Source: WTFY01 sp965203725
GTDB lineage: Bacteria; Pseudomonadota; Gammaproteobacteria; UBA4575
Assembly (NCBI GenBank): GCA_965203725.1
Contig: CBDBDH010000001.1
Location: 558,001 to 622,000 of the forward strand
Reading direction: 5' to 3'
Length of the DNA stretch: 64,000 bases
Position numbers and translations under genes: made by a program. A model generated the notes under the pieces. It was given only the letters and a program-made list of their open reading frames with translations. It was not told the DNA's origin and did not search any database. This document shows positions 58,321 to 64,000 of the stretch, piece by piece (position 1 is the stretch's first letter; each line of letters opens with the position of its first letter).

Positions 58321-61125
58321 ATGCGTCTTTCCTGGAACGAGGTCCGGGCACGCGCCGCCGCCTTCGCCAAGGAATGGCAGGACACGCACTACGAGAAGGG
58401 CGAGACGCAAAGCTTCTATAACGAATTTTTTGAAGTATTTGGGGTACGGCGAAGAAGCGTTGCTCGCTATGAAGAGCATGTAAAGAAACTGGACGACAGT
58501 TCCGGCTTTATTGACCTTTTCTGGCCAGGCGTGCTCATTGTCGAGCAGAAGAGTAAGGGACGTGATCTTGAGAAGGCGCATGGTCAGGCAGGAGAATATT
58601 TTGACGCATTGTCTGAGCACGAACGGCCTGACTATATTTTGGCAAGCGATTTTCAGACCTTTGAGCTCTATGACCCAAGTGAGCGGCGCAAGATCGCTTT
58701 CCCACTGGCTGATCTGCCTGCCCATGTTGAGGCGTTCGGCTTCATCATGGGCATACAGCGCCGGAGTTTCCGAGACCAGGATCCTGTCAATATCAAAGCT
58801 GCGGAGTTGGTTGGTCGGCTACACGATGCGCTTGCTGACGCGGGCCACAGTGGACACGATCTGGAACGCTTCCTCGTGCGCCTCGTCTTCTGCATGTTCG
58901 CGGACGACACTGGGATATTTGAGCCACGCGATATCTTCCTTGACTTCATCGAGGAGCGCACAAGCGAAGATGGGGCTGATATGGGACCGTGGCTTGCACA
59001 GCTATTTGAGGTACTCAATACGCCAGAGGACAAACGCACGGCAACCCTTGATGAGGATCTTGCACGTTTTCCCTATGTTAACGGTGATCTGTTCGAGGGC
59101 CACCTGCAGACCTTTTCATTTAATACAAAGATGCGTAGTGCCCTACAGGATGCTTGTCGCTTCGACTGGTCGAACATCTCGCCCGCGATTTTCGGAGCAT
59201 TGTTCCAGTCGGTGATGGACTCAGAGGAACGGCGTGCTCAGGGCGCGCACTATACGACCGAGAAAAACATTCTCAAGGTGATTGAGCCGCTGTTCATGGA
59301 TGACCTGCGTGCTGAGTTCAAGCGATTGAAGGCTCGCAAGGACAGTCGGCGCCTGGCTGAACTTCGGCGGTTTCAGGCAAAGCTCGGACAGTTGACGTTC
59401 TTCGACCCGGCCTGTGGCTGCGGCAACTTCCTCATCATCGCTTACCGGGAATTGCGTGAACTTGAGATTGAAGTCCTGAAGGAAATTCACCAAAAGCTTC
59501 TGGTCCGCATGAGCCATTTGAAGGGCGGTTCCAACCTTCCTTCAGACCAGCTTTCCTGCATCGATGTTAATCAGTTTTTTGGTATCGAGCTTGGTGAATT
59601 CCCTTCCCGCATTGCGGAGACCGCGCTGTGGATGATGGATCACATCATGAACAACCGGCTGAGCCTTGAGTTCGGCCAGACCTTCGTTCGCATCCCGCTT
59701 GAAAAGTCTCCGCATATTATCCACGGCGATTCTCTAGAAATTGACTGGTCCGAATTGCTGCTGCCAAACGATTGCTCCTTTGTTTTCGGCAATCCGCCCT
59801 TCAGGGGGGCAAAGTTCCAGAAGGAAGAACAGCGCGCCCAGGTGCGTAGAATTGCAGCATTGGGTAGGAGTGGAGGTACTCTGGATTATGTCTGCGCATG
59901 GTTCATCAAAGCGGGGGAGTATGTGCAAGACAGCGATGCCCGGATTGGTTTCGTTGCGACCAACTCCATCACACAGGGGGAGCAGGTTGCTCAACTTTGG
60001 CCGGTTCTGTTCGAGCGCTACAAGCTCGAGATCGCGTTCGCACATCGCACGTTCGCCTGGGGATCAGATGCGCGCGGCAAGGCCCATGTGCATGTAGTGA
60101 TTCTCGGCCTTGATCGAAGGGAGGTAGTACGACCTAAGAAGCGCCTACTCAGCTATCCCGATATCCATAGCGACCCAGAGGAAAGCGGCCACGCGGCGCT
60201 GTCTCCGTACCTGTTCGATGTGGGCGGGTTATTAAACCCGCATCTAGTGGTTTGCGGGGAAAGCAAACCAATCAATGGGATGAGGAAGCTGATCACTGGC
60301 TCCAAACCTATTGACGGTGGGCAGTACATTTTCACTTCGGAAGAACGGGACGCGTTTCTGGAAATGGAGCCTGAAGCTGCGCAATACCTATATCCTTTTA
60401 TCGGTGCTCGGGAGCATATACAAGGTGGCAACCGCTGGATTCTGGCACTGCACGACGTTCCGCCTGAAAAACTAGCCAAGCTACCGCGTGTGCGGGAACG
60501 GATTGCCGCCGTTCGTGCCTATCGCAAGGCTAGCAGGAGTATACCTACGCGGAAGCTGGCCGGGACTCCGACTCTTTATCATGTGAACGTGATTCCTAAG
60601 GCATCGTACCTTGTGATTCCGCAGGTCAGTTCGGAACGGAGGGAGTACGCGCCCATCGGTTGGTTGGAGCCGCCCTCAATCCCCAGTGACAAGTTACGTT
60701 TACTTCCAGATGCGACGCTCTCAGATTTTGCTTTACTCACCTCTGCCATGCACATGGCCTGGATGCGAACTGTGACAGGACGTATGAAGAGTGATTACAT
60801 GTATTCCGTTGCTGTTGTCTACAACACCTTTCCGATGCCGTCCAAAGGGAGCAGCCTGTCCAAGCTGAAGCCGCTGGCAAAGGCAGTACTTGATGCCCGT
60901 GCAGGTTATCCGAACGCTACGCTTGCCGATCTCTATGATCCCGATTTGATGCCTCCAACTCTTCGTAAGGCACATCTCGCGCTCGACCATGCAGTGGACC
61001 GGCTCTATCGGCGGACAGGGTTTAGCTCTGAACGAGAGCGTGTTGAGCATCTATTTATGCTTTATGAACGGATGCGTGCTCCATTGGAGTCAAAAATTAA
61101 AAAAAAGAGAAAACGCAGGCAATGA
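58321..61125 (+). CDS. MmeI-type IIL/IIG restriction-modification enzyme
   Basis: The 934-residue protein fuses nuclease, methyltransferase and recognition domains. The N-terminal PD-(D/E)xK site is Asp65, Glu75 and Lys77 in GFIDLFWPGVLIVEQKSKG, with the same spacing as MmeI Asp70/Glu80/Lys82. A helical spacer leads to the N6-adenine methyltransferase core with FFDPACGCGNFL (about 360-371) and VFGNPPFRG (about 487-495). The target-recognition domain lies at about 630-830 (SDYMYSVAVVYNTFPMP ends it), and a C-terminal helical tail follows. Such enzymes cut about 20 bases from the site and methylate one strand. A HEPN gene starts 4 bp downstream. Confidence 0.92.
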   Translation: MRLSWNEVRARAAAFAKEWQDTHYEKGETQSFYNEFFEVFGVRRRSVARYEEHVKKLDDSSGFIDLFWPGVLIVEQKSKGRDLEKAHGQAGEYFDALSEHERPDYILASDFQTFELYDPSERRKIAFPLADLPAHVEAFGFIMGIQRRSFRDQDPVNIKAAELVGRLHDALADAGHSGHDLERFLVRLVFCMFADDTGIFEPRDIFLDFIEERTSEDGADMGPWLAQLFEVLNTPEDKRTATLDEDLARFPYVNGDLFEGHLQTFSFNTKMRSALQDACRFDWSNISPAIFGALFQSVMDSEERRAQGAHYTTEKNILKVIEPLFMDDLRAEFKRLKARKDSRRLAELRRFQAKLGQLTFFDPACGCGNFLIIAYRELRELEIEVLKEIHQKLLVRMSHLKGGSNLPSDQLSCIDVNQFFGIELGEFPSRIAETALWMMDHIMNNRLSLEFGQTFVRIPLEKSPHIIHGDSLEIDWSELLLPNDCSFVFGNPPFRGAKFQKEEQRAQVRRIAALGRSGGTLDYVCAWFIKAGEYVQDSDARIGFVATNSITQGEQVAQLWPVLFERYKLEIAFAHRTFAWGSDARGKAHVHVVILGLDRREVVRPKKRLLSYPDIHSDPEESGHAALSPYLFDVGGLLNPHLVVCGESKPINGMRKLITGSKPIDGGQYIFTSEERDAFLEMEPEAAQYLYPFIGAREHIQGGNRWILALHDVPPEKLAKLPRVRERIAAVRAYRKASRSIPTRKLAGTPTLYHVNVIPKASYLVIPQVSSERREYAPIGWLEPPSIPSDKLRLLPDATLSDFALLTSAMHMAWMRTVTGRMKSDYMYSVAVVYNTFPMPSKGSSLSKLKPLAKAVLDARAGYPNATLADLYDPDLMPPTLRKAHLALDHAVDRLYRRTGFSSERERVEHLFMLYERMRAPLESKIKKKRKRRQ

Positions 61126-61129
61126 TCGC

Positions 61130-62437
61130 ATGAACAACAAGGAAATTTGTATCCAGCAAGTCGAGGAAATCGTCAAAGAAATCGGTCCAATTTCACTGGG
61201 TGCAGACAATGAGATAGAGGCTTTTATCTCACCCAGGATTAGCAAGATGGTTTCTCTACTTTCCAAGTCTGTCATGGAGACGGACTTTTACGCTAACAGA
61301 TCTGACTTCACTCACTCAGAGTGGCATCGTATGGTGCAGCATGCGTTTGAAGAGGCTCTTGTCCCTCAGAGCAATGAGATGAGGACTAAGAAGAATGCTG
61401 AAGCTATTTTAAAAGTAGTGATCAATAGACTTCATGATTGGATTGATGAGATACCGGAGCGTGAATATGTTTTCGCTTGCCATCTCTGTAATATTCACGA
61501 TTTCGAAGCTCTGTCCATAGGCCCTGTTCGGCTCGAGACTAAGTACGTATGGCTCTCTAGGTTGAGAAGGAATGGCAATATATCGAAAGTATCATCGTCA
61601 CGTATAGAACGGTCATGGCGGGGTGATCAGCTTCGCAAGAGAAAGGCTTCCGAGGATGAAATGCGTGAGACGGAGATTCTTGATGCCATTGGAAAGAGTG
61701 AATTCGTTTGCAGTGTTGCTGTTCCAAAGATCGGAGCGGAGGTAGGTTCTCAGAAAGCGTTGACGGCCGCTCGACTTGCCACGACGGTGATTTCTCTGGT
61801 GTGGAGAAAACCATCATTGGCCTTGGACGTGATAACACTCCCTTTCGACCGACAACCGTATCTGCAGAATTACTTAGTTGCTATTCCGGATAGGCTGTGT
61901 GGGTGGCAAAGCTCATGGTCTTACCTTCCAGGTGGAGTTACTTACCTGAAAAAGGAAGATTGGGCCAAGTTACGAATGGACTACGATGAAATATGGCATT
62001 GTGCTGGAGAAGTCATAAGATGTTTTATACATGGGGAAGATTTTGTGGAACAGCCCAAGATGTTAAATTCACTTTTTTGGGCAATTCTTTGGTTTCATGA
62101 GGGCTGTAGGGAGCAGGTTGATCCTATAGCGATTGTCAAATTCTGTTCATCGATGGAAGCTTTAGCTGGTGGTGAAAGAATGAGAGGTATCCAAAATTTG
62201 ATAAAGGCTCGCTTAATCGTCAAGGATAAAGACAAACTCTGCGAGCAAATCAAGAAAATCTACATTAAAGGACGCAGTCAAATTATTCATGGCAAAAATG
62301 ACAAGTTGGGATATGAGTTGAGCAATACAAGAAATCATGCAGAGGATTTGGCACGGAAATGCCTTATCAGCTGCATACAATTTACGATCAAATATCGAGC
62401 AGTGGATGATCCTAGGCTTTTTTCAAAGCCGATGTGA
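61130..62437 (+). CDS. HEPN-domain protein (ApeA-like C-terminus)
   Basis: The 435-residue protein ends in a HEPN domain with the ribonuclease signature R-x4-H, here Arg382-SQII-His387, preceded by IVKFCSSMEALAGGERMRGI and followed by LARKCLISCIQF. The N-terminal 300 residues are unassigned. HEPN proteins of this type (ApeA, RloC, PrrC-like effectors) cleave RNA, often tRNA, to stop phage growth. The ATG at 61130 is 4 bp after the MmeI-type gene, so the two are coupled; the RNase may be released or activated when the restriction enzyme is overcome, as for PrrC with EcoprrI. That link is inference. Confidence 0.75.
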   Translation: MNNKEICIQQVEEIVKEIGPISLGADNEIEAFISPRISKMVSLLSKSVMETDFYANRSDFTHSEWHRMVQHAFEEALVPQSNEMRTKKNAEAILKVVINRLHDWIDEIPEREYVFACHLCNIHDFEALSIGPVRLETKYVWLSRLRRNGNISKVSSSRIERSWRGDQLRKRKASEDEMRETEILDAIGKSEFVCSVAVPKIGAEVGSQKALTAARLATTVISLVWRKPSLALDVITLPFDRQPYLQNYLVAIPDRLCGWQSSWSYLPGGVTYLKKEDWAKLRMDYDEIWHCAGEVIRCFIHGEDFVEQPKMLNSLFWAILWFHEGCREQVDPIAIVKFCSSMEALAGGERMRGIQNLIKARLIVKDKDKLCEQIKKIYIKGRSQIIHGKNDKLGYELSNTRNHAEDLARKCLISCIQFTIKYRAVDDPRLFSKPM

Positions 62438-62491
62438 ACTTGAATGCTAATTACAGCGTTTAGAATTCCGAAGCGGTCTGCAGGCGCACCT

Positions 62492-63184
62492 CTAATTCAC
62501 AATTCGAGATGTCTCTAAGCCACTTCTGGATCGAACTTCACGCCATAGATCGAGTGACGGGTACCCTACAGGTATTGTCTTGTTGCTGAACTTCCATACG
62601 GCAGCCTCAGGGTCATCGATCAGGATAAATACCCGCTCAAAGGGATTTTCCCAGTTCGGGCCGAATACCTGCTTGCCAAGACCTTCTCTGTCTATGCGCT
62701 CATGCTGGGGAGCAGGACTCAGGTTGTCATAGATAAGCAACCAGTTGTTGTCATACTTTCTAAAGCCAGATTTCTGAAATGTATCTGCTTTTTTTTGTGA
62801 ACAATCCAGTATCGCCTTTATCCAGTTCTGTTCTCTAGAGTCGCCCATGCAGGGAGGGCGGTTAGTCGCTTCTATAGTCGCTGTAATGCCCTTGTGTTCC
62901 CTATATGCATCCTCCCGAGCTATCTTTTCGGAGACCGCTTCGACAACTTCTATACCAATGCTTCCAGATGGCATACAAAGCTCAAAGTCTGGACGGTCTA
63001 TATGCTTGATCTGCAGTGGGTATTCAAGCAGGGCGGTCTTACTAATAGCTGTAAGGAAGTGGCAAATTATCCGGGTTTCACACTGTTTTGTGGTCCGACC
63101 CTTTGTGCGAGGGGGAACCAAAATATTGGTTCTTCGCAATATCTGTAGCAAATCACTGACAGATGCCGCTTTTATATCATCCAT
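62492..63184 (-). CDS. hypothetical protein, possible PD-(D/E)xK nuclease
   Basis: The 230-residue protein is not assigned to a family. HIDRPDFELCMPSGSIGIEV followed by VEAVSE could be a D-x(n)-E-x-V/E nuclease-like core, but the lysine is absent. NNWLLIYDNLSP and RVFILIDDPEAAVWKF are strand-rich segments. The ATG at 63184 has AAGGGG nine bases upstream and is preferred to a TTG two codons earlier. It is on the strand opposite the HEPN gene and converges with it. mcrC lies 239 bp upstream on the same strand. Confidence 0.6.
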   Translation of the reverse strand: MDDIKAASVSDLLQILRRTNILVPPRTKGRTTKQCETRIICHFLTAISKTALLEYPLQIKHIDRPDFELCMPSGSIGIEVVEAVSEKIAREDAYREHKGITATIEATNRPPCMGDSREQNWIKAILDCSQKKADTFQKSGFRKYDNNWLLIYDNLSPAPQHERIDREGLGKQVFGPNWENPFERVFILIDDPEAAVWKFSNKTIPVGYPSLDLWREVRSRSGLETSRIVN

Positions 63185-63422
63185 AATCAATTTCCCCTTA
63201 GAAATTTGTATGTATCGATCGATTGGCTAACGAGAATAAATCCAAGTGTTCAACGCACTTGAAGGGTGTACACATGGGCGATGCCTTTAACGCAACGAAG
63301 TGTAGCCACACGACTTTTAGAAGCACGGAAGTTTGGATGCATATTTAAAAACTCTCACTTATCACAAGGCACAGGCCAACCCGGCCAATCCTAATTTCGA
63401 TGGCTCATCGAGTGTCAGAGCA

Positions 63423-64000
63423 CTATTCAATGAGTGCCAACATGTCATGGTGAATTTTGTGCCAGTCCTGAGCAAGATTTATGCTTCTGGCATGGATTGA
63501 GAAGCCCTCCAGGCAAACATCGACCAAAACATGCTGATCAACTGTTGGGTACAGGAGGATTCCTTCGTGTTTTGCCCCTGGCGTTTCTGTGGCCTCACGA
63601 TTTCGCAGGTAAGCTAGAAGCTGGTAGAGATGGTCAGAACGCAACTTCTCCTTCCCTTCATAACGTCTATTAAAGGCTTCCGGATAATACTTGGCATCCA
63701 TGATGATACGTCGAGTTAGTGATTCAAAAATGACATCTGCTTCCATTTGCGGTAGTTTTGATCGGTGATGCTCGGATGTACCTTCGCTAGCCCATGGAAT
63801 CCCCCGGCCTGGATGGTTGACGTGGTAGTGGTTTTGTTCACAGCGATAGAATTCGATGATGAAGTCTTCATATAGTTCCCACATCTTCTTTTCGCTGATC
63901 TCCAGGAACCGGGTTTCCCCTGAATTTTCATCGACCAGCAACTGCTCATGGATGAGCTGGCATACGGACAGCAAGAACCGGTAGTGTCCACGGTTTCGAT
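63423..64000 (-). CDS. mcrC: McrC-like 5-methylcytosine restriction component (3' part)
   Basis: The C-terminal 190 or so residues of McrC are present; the frame stays open to the window edge (NRGHYRFLLSVCQLIHEQLL). The nuclease core is LPQMEADVIFE and RIIMDAKYYPEAF, a PD-(D/E)xK site with D...DAK, followed by DHLYQLLAYLRN, all typical of the McrC family. McrC supplies the nuclease for the GTPase motor McrB, which cuts DNA containing modified cytosine. mcrB would lie to the right, outside the window. It is another restriction module of island 2. Confidence 0.88.
   Translation of the reverse strand, partial: RNRGHYRFLLSVCQLIHEQLLVDENSGETRFLEISEKKMWELYEDFIIEFYRCEQNHYHVNHPGRGIPWASEGTSEHHRSKLPQMEADVIFESLTRRIIMDAKYYPEAFNRRYEGKEKLRSDHLYQLLAYLRNREATETPGAKHEGILLYPTVDQHVLVDVCLEGFSIHARSINLAQDWHKIHHDMLALIE

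Larger units (their letters stand above)
39450..64000. mobile_element. integrative genomic island 2, right end outside the window
   Basis: The element starts after the second att core with a P4-type integrase and carries defence and restriction genes up to the window edge. No third att copy is visible up to 64000, so the boundary lies further right. Composition is AT-richer than the backbone and several gene remnants indicate repeated gain and loss. Confidence 0.8.

Noticed and set aside
1..64000. CRISPR arrays, rRNA genes and IS elements
   Set aside because: No regularly spaced repeat array, no rRNA sequence and no transposase with terminal repeats was found on reading both strands.

Overview
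The window begins in the chromosomal backbone of a GC-rich gammaproteobacterium and runs into two integrative elements inserted one behind the other at a tRNA gene. The lineage call rests on tsaD divergent from rpsU, a dnaG-rpoD pair followed by a CAT-anticodon tRNA of the ileX type, and mrcA divergent from the aroK side. I cannot name the genus; the gene order and base composition would fit a Chromatiales/Ectothiorhodospiraceae-like organism, but this is a guess.

Positions 1-24414 (backbone, high GC): tsaD (partial), rpsU, hemE, a conserved hypothetical gene, mrcA (PBP1A), a compact polyketide locus, aroK, aroB, dgt, dnaG, rpoD and tRNA-Ile2. The polyketide locus holds a free acyl carrier protein, an Sfp-type phosphopantetheinyl transferase, an alpha/beta hydrolase and a 3224-residue type I PKS. 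It sits where pilMNOPQ normally lies between mrcA and aroK. The PKS reads KS-AT-DH-MT-ER-KR-ACP-KS, and its terminal KS is followed by AT linkers without an AT. The usual rpsU-dnaG-rpoD operon is split by about 20 kb.

Positions 24370-39449 (island 1, AT-richer with a GC-rich core): a 42-bp copy of the tRNA 3' half at 39408-39449 marks the right end. Inside are a tyrosine integrase next to the tRNA, a type II restriction-modification pair (AlwI-like/NOV_C endonuclease and a double methyltransferase), a small HTH protein with a replication-initiator-like gene that carries origin-like repeats, a second tyrosine recombinase, an AAA ATPase and an XRE regulator. The island ends with a ubiquitin-like cassette: Ubl, E2-like protein and JAB-E1 fusion, facing tail-to-tail a papain-like cysteine peptidase and a 65-residue protein.

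Positions 39450-64000 (island 2, right end not in the window): a P4-type integrase is followed by a dense defence region. It contains a GmrSD-like DUF262/DUF1524 protein, a PLD-SNF2 helicase with an Eco57I-like methyltransferase, two unknown overlapping genes, a sacsin/HSP90-like ATPase with a NOV_C nuclease domain whose N-terminal motifs are out of order, several gene remnants (MNT nucleotidyltransferase twice, EEP nuclease, others), an HNH protein, an MmeI-type restriction-modification enzyme coupled to a HEPN ribonuclease-like gene, a nuclease-like hypothetical gene, and the 3' part of mcrC. At least five anti-phage or restriction modules are therefore stacked at one tRNA.

The best candidates for a little-described system are the Ubl/E2-like/JAB-E1 cassette with its opposing cysteine peptidase, and the PKS with a terminal AT-less KS beside a free ACP.
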